64,000 bases of DNA from Bacillota bacterium (GTDB lineage: Bacteria > Bacillota > Sulfobacillia > DUMF01). The DNA is taken from contig DUMF01000029.1 of the NCBI GenBank assembly GCA_012840015.1, positions 62,001 to 126,000 on the forward strand. Direction: 5' to 3'. A model generated the notes under the pieces. That model was not told where the DNA came from. It searched no databases and saw nothing but the letters and a program-made list of their open reading frames with translations. Within the stretch, counting starts at the first letter, position 1. Every line of letters starts with the position of its first letter. Below are positions 27,821 to 36,417 of this stretch, one piece after another. A program made the translations under genes and the position numbers.

Positions 27821-28829
27821 AGTGGTTTCACCAGAACCCCAGCCAGACGATACTGAGCTGGAGCGCAGCCTTAGACCCAGGACTTTGCGGGATTATGTTG
27901 GCCAAACCAGGATAAAGCAACAACTGGAGATATACATACGCGCGGCGCTCGAACGCGGTGACCCTTTGGATCACGTGCTGCTATATGGTCCCCCCGGATT
28001 GGGGAAGACGACTCTTGCGCACGTCATTTCGCACGAGTTAGGGGTGGGAATCCGGGTCACCTCCGGGCCAGCCATCGAGCGGCCAGGTGACATGGTAGCG
28101 ATACTGACGAATCTCGAGGACCGCGAGGTGTTGTTCATAGACGAGATACACAGGCTGAACAGGATCGCCGGAGAGGCGCTTTATCCCGCTATGGAAGATT
28201 TCTTGTACGACTGGGTTGCAGGAAAGGGCCCGAGCGCTCGAACGTACAGGATAAAACTCCCCCGGTTTACCCTCGTGGGGGCAACGACACGGGCGGGGCT
28301 CATCGCTTCACCACTTCGAGACAGATTTGGGATTACAGTGAGGCTCGAATATTATACCCCAGAGGAGTTGGCCTGCATCATAAGGCGATCTGCGGGAATA
28401 CTCAACATAGACATCGACGAGGAGGGCGTGAGTGAGATATCGCGGCGCTCGAGGGGCACTCCGAGGGTGGCTAACAGGCTATTGAAGCGCTTGAGGGACT
28501 TCGCTCAAGTGCGGGCCAATGGCGTTATCACGGGGGAAGTGGCCCGTGAAGGCCTTGAGCTTCTCGAAATCGATGATATCGGATTAGACGTGACTGACAG
28601 GGAGATGCTGAAAGCGCTGATCCTGAAGTATGGAGGAGGCCCGGTGGGGATAGATGCGCTTGCGGCCAGCATCAGCGAAGAGCCTGAGACAGTGGAGGAC
28701 GTTTACGAGCCATACCTGCTCCAGATAGGTTTCCTGAGAAGGACACCGCGTGGCAGAATGGCCACGCCGCTGGCGTATGCGCATATGAACGTGGATCTTC
28801 CAGAGGAAAGCCAAAGAAGGTTGGTGTGA
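27798..28829 (+). CDS. ruvB: Holliday junction branch migration helicase RuvB
   Basis: An AAA+ motor that drives branch migration with RuvA. Walker A is [12 protein letters not shown] and Walker [11 protein letters not shown], with the sensor region [18 protein letters not shown] and a C-terminal winged helix ([20 protein letters not shown]). The 343 residues match the family. TTG start with GCAGGAGG nine bases upstream, inside ruvA. Confidence 0.97.
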   Translation: MEERQASRVVSPEPQPDDTELERSLRPRTLRDYVGQTRIKQQLEIYIRAALERGDPLDHVLLYGPPGLGKTTLAHVISHELGVGIRVTSGPAIERPGDMVAILTNLEDREVLFIDEIHRLNRIAGEALYPAMEDFLYDWVAGKGPSARTYRIKLPRFTLVGATTRAGLIASPLRDRFGITVRLEYYTPEELACIIRRSAGILNIDIDEEGVSEISRRSRGTPRVANRLLKRLRDFAQVRANGVITGEVAREGLELLEIDDIGLDVTDREMLKALILKYGGGPVGIDALAASISEEPETVEDVYEPYLLQIGFLRRTPRGRMATPLAYAHMNVDLPEESQRRLV

Positions 28830-28835
28830 TACCGG

Positions 28836-29411
28836 TTGGTATTACTGCATATTTGCTGCGGGCCCTGCAGCGTTCATCCGTTCGAGGTGCTGAAGCGCGA
28901 GGGAAAAGAGTTTTTGGGGTTCTTCTATAACCCCAACATCCAGCCTTATAAAGAATACGTTAGACGACTTGAAACCTTGAAGAAATGGACCGAGTCCCAG
29001 CAGGTACCGCTGAAAGTCTCTAAAAGCTACGATATCATAGGGCACCTGAAAAGGGTATTGCCTTATGCTTTGTCTGACGAACGTTGCTTGGAGTGTTACA
29101 GAATGAGGATGACGGAGACAGCTCGTACTGCAAAGCGACTGGGGCTTACACAGTTCACTACGACGTTGCTTGCAAGCCCTTATCAGAAACACGAGCTGGT
29201 GGTAGCCGCGGCTGAAGAAGCAGAAGAGCAAACCGGGGTAAGGTTCGTGTACTATGATTTCAGGCCCGGATACCGCGCTGGGATTACCCTGGCGAGACAG
29301 TCTGGAATGTATTTGCAGCCGTATTGCGGTTGCGTTTTGAGCGAGGTCGAAAGATACCACAAGGGGGGCCTGAGGGAGTGGATCAGTTCGAATTCTTGGG
29401 CAAATCCTTGA
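28836..29411 (+). CDS. queH: Epoxyqueuosine reductase QueH
   Basis: Catalyses the last step of queuosine synthesis, reduction of epoxyqueuosine in tRNA, in place of QueG. The DUF208/QueH signatures are present: the N-terminal HICCGPCSVHPFEVL, FYNPNIQPYKEY, the mid-protein CLECYRMRM, and the C-terminal YCGCVLSEVER. The cysteine pairs hold Fe-S and metal centres. TTG start. It follows ruvB by six bases and shares the run with queA and tgt, which make the preceding intermediates. Confidence 0.92.
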   Translation: MVLLHICCGPCSVHPFEVLKREGKEFLGFFYNPNIQPYKEYVRRLETLKKWTESQQVPLKVSKSYDIIGHLKRVLPYALSDERCLECYRMRMTETARTAKRLGLTQFTTTLLASPYQKHELVVAAAEEAEEQTGVRFVYYDFRPGYRAGITLARQSGMYLQPYCGCVLSEVERYHKGGLREWISSNSWANP

Positions 29412-29611
29412 TATGGTTAGGAGTCGTAGTAGTTTTAATCGGTCTTGCCATTACTTATGGGCCCAGGCTGATAGGTTCGTGGCGGCTGCCGGGAGACATC
29501 GTGATCAAAAAAGGCAACTTCACGTTCTTCTTCCCTCTTGCCACGAGCCTACTGCTAAGCCTTGTGCTGACATTGGGGTTCTTTTTGCTAAACCTTTTGA
29601 GTCGGAAATGA
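29378..29611 (+). CDS. DUF2905 small membrane protein
   Basis: A 77-residue protein with two hydrophobic helices (about residues 6-26 and 49-72) separated by the conserved GSWRLPGDIVIKKGNFTFFFPL segment that defines DUF2905. The function is unknown. The gene is commonly found just after ruvB in Firmicutes. The ORF track starts at a TTG inside queH. The GTG at 29378 follows GGGGGG by nine bases and gives the family's usual N-terminus, so I place the start there, overlapping queH by 34 bases. Confidence 0.85.
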   Translation: MDQFEFLGKSLIWLGVVVVLIGLAITYGPRLIGSWRLPGDIVIKKGNFTFFFPLATSLLLSLVLTLGFFLLNLLSRK

Positions 29612-29626
29612 CCCAAACCGAGAGAC

Positions 29627-30310
29627 ATGGTGCGAATATCTATGGAGGAAGATAAAGCGTCAGTATCTGATTTGTTGAAGCGAGCAATGGATGGAGACCT
29701 CGAAGCACGGGGCGCTCTTCTGGCCAAGTACAAACCCTTCGTGCTGAGCGCCGTATCCAAAGTGCTTGGTAGGTTCATAACAGACTGCGACGACGAGGTT
29801 TCCATCGGCTTGCAGGCGTTTGACGAGGCTCTTCTCAAATTCCGACCCTCAAAATCCACGAGCTTCTTAGCGTTCGCTGGCCTCGTAATTCGCCGAAGAC
29901 TGGTGGACTTCATCCGGCAGCAAAAGCAGAAACGCGGCAATGAAATATCGCTGGATGAGACGCTAAACATAGAAGATGTAGATCAGTTTGAAGCAGTTGA
30001 AAGAAGGGACGAAATAGAGCGGTTCAAGGCAGAGCTTGCTGGCTTTGGAATTCGCCTAGAAGAGGTCGCAGAAAACTGCCCGAGGCGCCTCGATGCCAGG
30101 GAACGAGCTCAACAGGCTGCAAGGCTTTTGGCTGAGGACGACAGCATCTGGGCTTACGTCCAAAGGCGTGGCCACATACCCATTTCCAGGCTGGAAGGAG
30201 CCAGTGGGCTACACCGCAAGACCGTGGAGAGACACAGAGTGTACATAATAGCAATCGCGCTGATATACCGTGGGCCGTATTTCTACCTGAGGGACTACCT
30301 GGAACATTGA
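29627..30310 (+). CDS. sigI: RNA polymerase sigma factor SigI
   Basis: A sigma-70-family factor of the SigI group, linked to heat and cell-wall stress in Bacillus and to cellulosome control in some clostridia. The 227 residues include the region 2 helix with FLAFAGLVIRRRLVDFIRQQ and the C-terminal HTH RLEGASGLHRKTVERHRVYIIAIALI, followed by the typical YFYLRDYL ending. Pairing with rsgI immediately downstream (16-base gap) supports the call. I found no clear SigI-type promoter directly upstream. Confidence 0.92.
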   Translation: MVRISMEEDKASVSDLLKRAMDGDLEARGALLAKYKPFVLSAVSKVLGRFITDCDDEVSIGLQAFDEALLKFRPSKSTSFLAFAGLVIRRRLVDFIRQQKQKRGNEISLDETLNIEDVDQFEAVERRDEIERFKAELAGFGIRLEEVAENCPRRLDARERAQQAARLLAEDDSIWAYVQRRGHIPISRLEGASGLHRKTVERHRVYIIAIALIYRGPYFYLRDYLEH

Positions 30311-30326
30311 TTGGAGGATCGCCCAG

Positions 30327-31415
30327 ATGGTCAGTAAGAAGGGCGTACTTATGCAGGTCTCTGGTAACACCGGGGTGGTGTTGACCAGAAACGGCCAGTT
30401 TCGAAAGGTTAGGCTGATAGGAGAGGGGCCATACGAAGTCGGCTACGAAGTGGAGTACCAGGAAAGCTTGGTTACACTTAGCACTGTGGCCCTGGTGGCT
30501 GCTGCTTGCCTGGCAGTAGTGGTCCTTAGCTGGAGTGTACTCACGAGTTTTCGGCCTGGTCTGCTCCAGGGTCGCGTCCTGGCGTATGTCTCAGTGGATA
30601 TCAACCCCAGTGTCCAACTAGGAGTAGATGAGCGGCATATCGTTTGCTCTGCCGAAGGTTTAAACGAGGATGGCCGAGCGTTACTCGCTCAAGTGCCAAC
30701 CTCTGGGAGAAAACTGCATGATGCGGTGCTCGATTTAGTAAGCGCTGCCGTAAAGGCGGGTTACATGTCTCACGGACAAGAGAACGCCATATTGATAGCC
30801 AGTGTGCCTGGAGAAGGAGATTCAGTGCCGGAGCCGCTACTGGCCAACATATCAAGCATTAAGCGGGATGTAGAGCGTGAGTTGAACTCTCGATCGATCT
30901 CCGCAGTCGTAGAGAGCGTTAGCGGCGGCAGCGAGCTCAGGACAAAAGCGAGGGAGCTGAATATATCCCCCGGTAGAATGGCACTCGCTCTTAAGGCGCT
31001 ATCGGAAGGAGCAGAACTTTCTGAGGATCAGGTTCGAAGGGGGCTTTTGGGACAAATCGCTGGGGGCATCGAACGCTTGAAGGGTTTCAAGCTGGGTGAC
31101 AGTAAGCCCAAGCAGATAGACGAACTGTTGAAGCAGTTTGAAGGTAAGAAGCTTAAGTTCCAATCTTCGAGTACTCCCGCGGCGGAGCAGGTGGGATCTG
31201 AATCCTCAGACGATAGGCGTGGAGAGAGGGAAAACTTGGGCAAGGAACATGTCGAAACACACCCTGCGGGTGGGAAGCCCTCAAACGCGAAGCCTTCTGA
31301 GACAAAGATTAAGGACTCTAGGGCGTCAGACTCGAATGGATCCCATTCACAAGGCCAGCAGCGTAATGATGAAGGGCGCAAGGCTAATGGCCGAGGCGAG
31401 AATTCTAAACGGTGA
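30327..31415 (+). CDS. rsgI: Membrane anti-sigma-I factor RsgI
   Basis: Binds SigI through its cytoplasmic N-terminal RsgI domain (about residues 1-48, KKGVLMQVSGNTGVVLTRNG). One membrane helix (about 51-73) follows, then an extracellular domain with the conserved VSVDINPSVQLGV and EGLNEDGRALL motifs (about 85-190). The last 100 residues are hydrophilic, Ser/Lys/Glu/Gly-rich and low in complexity. I see no carbohydrate-binding module like those of cellulosomal RsgI proteins. ATG start with GGAGG. It probably senses an envelope signal and frees SigI by proteolysis. Confidence 0.9.
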   Translation: MVSKKGVLMQVSGNTGVVLTRNGQFRKVRLIGEGPYEVGYEVEYQESLVTLSTVALVAAACLAVVVLSWSVLTSFRPGLLQGRVLAYVSVDINPSVQLGVDERHIVCSAEGLNEDGRALLAQVPTSGRKLHDAVLDLVSAAVKAGYMSHGQENAILIASVPGEGDSVPEPLLANISSIKRDVERELNSRSISAVVESVSGGSELRTKARELNISPGRMALALKALSEGAELSEDQVRRGLLGQIAGGIERLKGFKLGDSKPKQIDELLKQFEGKKLKFQSSSTPAAEQVGSESSDDRRGERENLGKEHVETHPAGGKPSNAKPSETKIKDSRASDSNGSHSQGQQRNDEGRKANGRGENSKR

Positions 31416-31432
31416 GGCAGAAGTGATGCAAT

Positions 31433-32452
31433 TTGAGAACGGACGAATTCGATTACGATTTGCCGGAAGAACTGATTGCACAGGAACCAGCGGAGCCTAG
31501 GGATTCATCCAGGCTTATGGTCCTGAAGCGGAGAACCGGTGAGGTAGATCACCGGGTTTTTTGTGACTTGCCAGTGTTGCTCAACCCTGGCGATTTGCTC
31601 GTAATGAACGATTCGAGAGTAATTCCTGCCAGGTTATTTGGATACAGACGTGGCGGGGGCAAGACTGAGGTGCTGCTGCTGCGAGATATGGGCGACGGCG
31701 TTTGGGAGTGCCTGGTCCGGCCAGGAAACAAAGTAAGGCCTGGATCAACTCTTTCGTTCTCGGACGGAGAGGTTACCGCGGAGGTGCTGTCTAAAACGGA
31801 CGCCGGGGGGAGGCTAGTACGCTTCAGCAGCCGGGCTCCTCTGGAGGAGGCTCTAGAGCGCATAGGGAAGGTGCCGCTTCCTCCTTACATCAAACGCGAC
31901 ATCGACGATCCGGAAAGATATCAGACCGTGTATGCCAAAGTTAAGGGGTCGGCGGCGGCTCCCACTGCAGGGCTACATTTCACGCGTAAGCTTCTAGACG
32001 AGGTGGAAGCGAAGGGAATAGGGATCAGCTTTATTACCTTACATGTGGGAATAGATACGTTTAGACCTGTCAGAGAAGAAGAAATTGAGCAGCACGTGAT
32101 GCACTCAGAGGTGTACACCGTGCCGCCTGAAGTGGTGGAGAAGATCAGGAGTACAAAGCGAGCTGGAGGCAGGGTAGTTGCAGTGGGCACGACGGTCGTG
32201 AGGAGCCTTGAGTCTGCCTCTGCGTCGGGGGAGCTCAAGCCGAGTTCCGGTTGGACATCCCTTTTCATTTACCCGGGTTATAAGTTTAAAACTGTGGACT
32301 GCCTGATAACCAACTTCCACCTGCCGCGATCTACTCTCCTAATGCTGGTTTGTGCGTTCGCGGGTAAGGAGCTGGTCTTGCGAGCCTATCGTGAGGCAGT
32401 GGACAAGCGATATCGGTTCTTTAGTTTCGGGGATGCTATGCTGATATTATAG
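31433..32452 (+). CDS. queA: tRNA preQ1(34) S-adenosylmethionine ribosyltransferase-isomerase
   Basis: Transfers the ribosyl part of S-adenosylmethionine to preQ1 in tRNA, making epoxyqueuosine. The sequence opens with TDEFDYDLPEELIAQEP and contains GRTEVLLL-like GGKTEVLLL, APTAGLHFT, FITLHVGIDTFRPV and the C-terminal NFHLPRSTLLMLVCAFAG. It has 339 residues. The TTG start has only a distant GGTGAGG in front, but it matches the family N-terminus and I see no better start in frame. It follows rsgI by 17 bases and precedes tgt by 32. Confidence 0.95.
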   Translation: MRTDEFDYDLPEELIAQEPAEPRDSSRLMVLKRRTGEVDHRVFCDLPVLLNPGDLLVMNDSRVIPARLFGYRRGGGKTEVLLLRDMGDGVWECLVRPGNKVRPGSTLSFSDGEVTAEVLSKTDAGGRLVRFSSRAPLEEALERIGKVPLPPYIKRDIDDPERYQTVYAKVKGSAAAPTAGLHFTRKLLDEVEAKGIGISFITLHVGIDTFRPVREEEIEQHVMHSEVYTVPPEVVEKIRSTKRAGGRVVAVGTTVVRSLESASASGELKPSSGWTSLFIYPGYKFKTVDCLITNFHLPRSTLLMLVCAFAGKELVLRAYREAVDKRYRFFSFGDAMLIL

Positions 32453-32484
32453 GGATATACTGAGCACGCGAAACGGAGGGAGAA

Positions 32485-33606
32485 GTGGCGTTTAGCTTCG
32501 AGTTGATCAAGGGTGTAGCACGAGGCCCCAGGCTCGGCCTTCTGACGACGCCGCACGGACAGGTGATGACACCCGTGTTCATGCCGGTCGGAACGCAAGC
32601 TACCGTCAAGGCTGTGACTCCTACGATGCTGGCGGAAGTCGGCGCGAAGATGATTTTATCTAACACCTATCACCTATTCCTGCGGCCCGGGGCGGATATC
32701 GTTCAGCAGGCAGGGGGACTCCATCGTTTCATGAACTGGCAAGGTCCAATACTTACTGATAGCGGCGGATTCCAGGTTTTCAGCCTTTCTAAGCTGGCGA
32801 AAGTCTCCGATGAAGGAGTAGAATTCCGGTCGCACATAGATGGATCCAAGAGGTTCTTGTCCCCGGAGGAGTGCGTCAAGATACAGGAGAAGCTGGGTTC
32901 TGACGTCGTCACTTGTCTGGACCAGCCGGTTCATCCGTCGGCAGACCGTGCTCTCACAGAGGAAGCCTTGGAACGTACGGTGAAGTGGGCATCTCGGTGC
33001 CTGGCTACCCGGACTCGAGAAGATCAGGCGATGTTCGGGATCGTTCAGGGTGGAATGTTCCCGGATCTAAGAGAACAGTGTATCAACGCGCTGACCATCC
33101 TCCCATTCGATGGGTTCGCAATAGGAGGGCTGAGCCTTGGAGAAGAAAAGAAGCTCACGTACGACTTAACCCAGCTCTGCTGTGAATTGCTACCACAACA
33201 AAAACCGAGGTATTTGATGGGTGTGGGAGCGCCTTTGGACATCATTGAAGGAGTAGCTCGTGGGGTAGACATGTTCGATTCGGTTCTGCCTACGAGGCTT
33301 GCCAGGCATTCGGCTGTCTTCACTTCGGAAGGCCGAATCAACCTAAAGAATCAGCAGTACATGAGGGATTTCAGTCCATTAGACCCCCAGTGCGATTGCT
33401 ACACTTGCCGCAGTTTCAGTAGAGCCTACTTGCATCATCTTTTCAGGGCGGGGGAAATCCTCGCGCAGATTCTCACTACGGTTCATAACATACGATTCAT
33501 GACGCGCCTTATGGAGGACATCCGCCAAGCCCTTAGAGAGGATAGGTTTGACGAGTTGAAGCGACGATGGGAAAACTCAAGTTCGTGGAAGGAATTGTTG
33601 CCATGA
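32485..33606 (+). CDS. tgt: tRNA-guanine(34) transglycosylase
   Basis: Exchanges guanine 34 of tRNAs with GUN anticodons for preQ1. The catalytic aspartates are in DSGGFQVFSL and in VARGVDMFDSVLPTRLARH. The zinc site is CDCYTCRSFSRAYLHHLF near the C-terminus. Its length of 373 is normal. GTG start after GGAGGGAG. With queA and queH it forms the tRNA-modifying end of the queuosine pathway. The preQ1-making genes (queCDEF) are not in the window. Confidence 0.96.
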   Translation: MAFSFELIKGVARGPRLGLLTTPHGQVMTPVFMPVGTQATVKAVTPTMLAEVGAKMILSNTYHLFLRPGADIVQQAGGLHRFMNWQGPILTDSGGFQVFSLSKLAKVSDEGVEFRSHIDGSKRFLSPEECVKIQEKLGSDVVTCLDQPVHPSADRALTEEALERTVKWASRCLATRTREDQAMFGIVQGGMFPDLREQCINALTILPFDGFAIGGLSLGEEKKLTYDLTQLCCELLPQQKPRYLMGVGAPLDIIEGVARGVDMFDSVLPTRLARHSAVFTSEGRINLKNQQYMRDFSPLDPQCDCYTCRSFSRAYLHHLFRAGEILAQILTTVHNIRFMTRLMEDIRQALREDRFDELKRRWENSSSWKELLP

Positions 33607-33665
33607 GTGTAAAATAGGAAAAGAGTACATAAGAGATAAGCCTGACTGGTTAAGGAGGTAGCAGT

Positions 33666-33929
33666 GTGGCAAGTCAAAACTGGGGTAGCCTCATCTGGCT
33701 GGTGGTATTCTTCGGAATAATGTACTTTGCTATGATTAGGCCGCAACAGCAGCAGCAGAAGAAACGGAACGAGATGTTGGCATCGATTAAGGAAGGGGAC
33801 AAGATAGTTACAGTGGGGGGTATTTACGGTTACGTAACGAAGGTGGATAAAGACACACTCTGTGTGCGCATTGCGGAAAAGACCGAAGTAGAAATGCAAA
33901 AAAGCGGAGTTGGAGCGGTTGTGCGATAA
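33666..33929 (+). CDS. yajC: Preprotein translocase subunit YajC
   Basis: A small single-span membrane protein that accompanies SecDF. The 87 residues have one helix (about 9-27, LIWLVVFFGIMYFAMIRPQ) followed by the family signature RPQQQQQKKR...MLASIKEGDKIVTVGGIYG. GTG start behind a strong AAGGAGG. A terminator follows 19 bases after the stop, so secD/secF, which often follow in this operon type, are not adjacent here. Confidence 0.95.
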   Translation: MASQNWGSLIWLVVFFGIMYFAMIRPQQQQQKKRNEMLASIKEGDKIVTVGGIYGYVTKVDKDTLCVRIAEKTEVEMQKSGVGAVVR

Positions 33930-33947
33930 TCTCACCTCGCTGTTTGG

Positions 33948-33990
33948 ACACCCGGAAACTGCATAAACGTTGCCGGGTGTTTTCATTTTA
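33948..33990 (+). terminator. Rho-independent terminator after yajC
   Basis: ACACCCGG (33948-33955) pairs with CCGGGTGT (33973-33980). After a 1x1 A/G mismatch, an inner AAC/GTT extends the stem. TTTTCATTTTA follows. It closes the ruv-queH-sigI-queA-tgt-yajC run. Confidence 0.85.
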
Positions 33991-34081
33991 TTGGCAGGAA
34001 TCTCTCGTTTGATATCGAAAACTATACAAGAGAATGGGCCAGGCCAATTACAGTCCAATGTTAGATCAGCGGGTGGTTGGA

Positions 34082-35068
34082 ATGGAGGTTCCCCAAATTT
34101 GTTTAAGCAAACGCAGCGGCACCCCGATATACCTGCAGATCAGCTCAGAAGTGAAAAGACTGATAGAAACAGAGGTGTGGCCTAAGGGCCACAGGCTACC
34201 TACTGAGAGGGAGCTGGCTAAAGCACTCGGGGTTAGCAGGAATACCGTAAGTCAGGCGTACAGGGAACTCGAAGCTGAGGGGATAATCACTTCGAGGCAG
34301 GGCAGAGGGACTTTTGTCGCCAGCGGCGGTAGCGCGCTCGTTAGGTCCACTAAGAGGGAGCGCCTGCTCAGGATGATTGACCTCTCGCTTGAAGAGGCAA
34401 TGGACCTTGGCTTTTCGCTGGACGAATTTGCTGCGATGGTGCAGAGCAGATGCCGGGAGAAGAAGGAAGTTTTCCGCCACATGCGCGTCGGCTTTGTAGA
34501 ATGCAACCGAGAACAGCTCGACAGCTTTTCCAGGCAGATTCAGTTGGGTGCAGGGGTAACCATCCAACCACTGCTTCTGGACGATCTACGTAACGGGTTG
34601 TCAGTTGATTGCATTAAAACGATGGACCTTATCGTCACCACGTTCTTCCATCTGAACGAGGTGAGATCTCTCACCGCAAACTGGGCTCACGTAATCGCAA
34701 TTGCGCTCAACCCGGAACCCCAAACTTTAGTGAGGATTGCCAGGCTTAAAAGGGGTTCTAAGGTAGGGCTTATCTGTATAACGGAGGCTTTCGCTCGAGG
34801 CGTTGTGGCTTCAATCAGAGAGGCCGGGATACTGGATCTAGAGTTTCGTTTCAGCACTGCGCGTGGGGACAAGGATCTCAGAGGCGTACTTCAAGAGGTA
34901 TCTGCGGTCATTGTGTCACCGGGGAGGCGCAAGCAGGTCGAGAGGTTGATTCCGGCGGGCATGGAATTGATCGAATTCGAATATGTACCAGATCCTGTTT
35001 CGATAAGCCTTCTGAAGAGCGTGATCCTCGAGAAGAAGCCATGGTTCAGGCAGGAAGAGGTGAGTTGA
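34082..35068 (+). CDS. GntR-family transcriptional regulator with unassigned effector domain
   Basis: Residues about 10-80 form a GntR winged helix (GTPIYLQISSEVKRLIE, LPTERELAKALGVSRNTVSQAYRELEAEGII, RQGRGTFVA). The remaining 240 residues form an effector domain I cannot assign; its alternating hydrophobic strands suggest an alpha/beta ligand-binding fold. The ORF track starts 16 codons early. ATG 34082 follows GGGTGGTTGGA. TTGGCA at 33991 could be a -35, but the -10 is poor. It lies one base before korD, same direction, so it may regulate the oxidoreductase-mutase operon. Confidence 0.82.
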   Translation: MEVPQICLSKRSGTPIYLQISSEVKRLIETEVWPKGHRLPTERELAKALGVSRNTVSQAYRELEAEGIITSRQGRGTFVASGGSALVRSTKRERLLRMIDLSLEEAMDLGFSLDEFAAMVQSRCREKKEVFRHMRVGFVECNREQLDSFSRQIQLGAGVTIQPLLLDDLRNGLSVDCIKTMDLIVTTFFHLNEVRSLTANWAHVIAIALNPEPQTLVRIARLKRGSKVGLICITEAFARGVVASIREAGILDLEFRFSTARGDKDLRGVLQEVSAVIVSPGRRKQVERLIPAGMELIEFEYVPDPVSISLLKSVILEKKPWFRQEEVS

Positions 35069-35069
35069 G

Positions 35070-35285
35070 TTGGCGCGCACAAAAAAATACCGAATAGAAC
35101 TGGACCGCAAGTGGTGTAAGGGGTGTGGCATATGCGTGGCGTTTTGCCCCAAGAAAGTTTTCGATCAAGGGGAAGATATGCGGCCTATCGTTTCCAAGCC
35201 CGATGAATGTATCGGGTGTAAGCTGTGCGAATTGCGATGCCCGGACTATGCACTGTACGTAACGGAGGAAGATGAAAATGGTTAA
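35070..35285 (+). CDS. korD: 2-oxoacid:ferredoxin oxidoreductase delta subunit (ferredoxin)
   Basis: A 71-residue 8Fe ferredoxin-like subunit that carries electrons from the TPP site to ferredoxin. Two clusters are visible: CKGCGICVAFCPKKVF and CIGCKLCELRCPDYAL. TTG start after AGAGGTG. It overlaps the alpha-subunit start by 14 bases, and the order delta-alpha-beta-gamma is that of four-subunit 2-oxoglutarate-type enzymes. Confidence 0.92.
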   Translation: MARTKKYRIELDRKWCKGCGICVAFCPKKVFDQGEDMRPIVSKPDECIGCKLCELRCPDYALYVTEEDENG

Positions 35286-36417
35286 GACGGGTAAGGGCAT
35301 TCTGATGCAGGGTAACGAAGCTTGCGCCGAAGGAGCTATCGCCTGTGGCATGAGGTTCTTTGCCGGGTACCCAATTACACCTTCGACGGAGATCGCTGAG
35401 CTCTGTGCCTTGCGCCTGCCTCAAGAAGGCGGGGTTTTCATTCAAATGGAGGACGAGCTTTCGAGCATGGCCGCAGTGGTGGGAGCTTCTCTCGCCGGGG
35501 CCAAAGCCATGACTGCGACCAGCGGGCCAGGTTTTTCCCTCAAACAAGAGAACATTGGATTCGCCTGCATGGCCGAAGTACCTTGCGTGGTGGTAAATGT
35601 CCAAAGGGTTGGGCCTAGCACTGGCATGCCGACCTCCCCGGCTCAAGGCGACGTGATGCAAGTCCGCTGGGGGACACATGGAGACCATCCGATGATAGCT
35701 CTCTGTCCGTGGTCGGTTCAGGAAACGTACAATATCGTCATTCGTTGTTTCAACATCGCGGAGACTCTCAGAACTCCAGTGATTCTCCTCATGGACGAGA
35801 TCGTGGGGCACCTCCGTGAGAAAGTGGTCTTACCTGATCCCAGTACTTTGACGATAGTGTCTAGGAGGAAACCGCAAAAGTCATCCCTACCGTACTTACC
35901 CTACAAGCCGGTTTATGGAGACGTTCCTGCAATCGCAGATTACGGTGATGGTTTTCGTTTCCACGTGACCGGCTTGTCGCATGACTATACTGGCTTCCCC
36001 ACCAACGATGCCAACGTTGCCGCAGAAGAAATTAAGCGGCTTCATAGAAAGGTTCAGGCGGCTAGAAACGAGATTACCTTTGTGCACAAGTACAGGTTAG
36101 AAGATGCAGAAATAGCGGTGTTTGCATACGGAGGGGTAGCAAGGTCTGCGATGGAGGCAGTGATGCGCGCGCGTGAGCAGGGGATACGCGCAGGACTATT
36201 CAGGCCAATCACAATTTGGCCTTTCCCAGAGGAAGAGGTTAGGCAGTCTCTTGGGGCTCTGAAGGCGGTCGTAGTTGCGGAATTAAACCTCGGTCAGATG
36301 CGGCTGGAGGTGGAGAGATGCCTAGGAAAGGGCATCGAGGTCATCGGACTGAACAGGGTAGGAGGTCAAATAATAACCCCCGATGACATCCTGGAGACGC
36401 TAAGGGGGGTGAAGTAA
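35272..36417 (+). CDS. korA: 2-oxoacid:ferredoxin oxidoreductase alpha subunit
   Basis: Carries the pyrimidine-binding side of the TPP site and the transketolase C-terminal domain. It has GNEACAEGAIACGMRFFAGYPITPSTEIAE at the N-terminus, EDELSSMAAVVGASLAGAKAMTATSGPG, and LFRPITIWPFPEEEV near the C-terminus. The 381 residues suit KorA rather than the fused pyruvate enzyme. The exact oxoacid (2-oxoglutarate or a branched-chain oxoacid) is not fixed by sequence, but the adjacent glutamate dehydrogenase favours 2-oxoglutarate. The stop overlaps the korB start (TAATG). Confidence 0.92.
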   Translation: MKMVKTGKGILMQGNEACAEGAIACGMRFFAGYPITPSTEIAELCALRLPQEGGVFIQMEDELSSMAAVVGASLAGAKAMTATSGPGFSLKQENIGFACMAEVPCVVVNVQRVGPSTGMPTSPAQGDVMQVRWGTHGDHPMIALCPWSVQETYNIVIRCFNIAETLRTPVILLMDEIVGHLREKVVLPDPSTLTIVSRRKPQKSSLPYLPYKPVYGDVPAIADYGDGFRFHVTGLSHDYTGFPTNDANVAAEEIKRLHRKVQAARNEITFVHKYRLEDAEIAVFAYGGVARSAMEAVMRAREQGIRAGLFRPITIWPFPEEEVRQSLGALKAVVVAELNLGQMRLEVERCLGKGIEVIGLNRVGGQIITPDDILETLRGVK

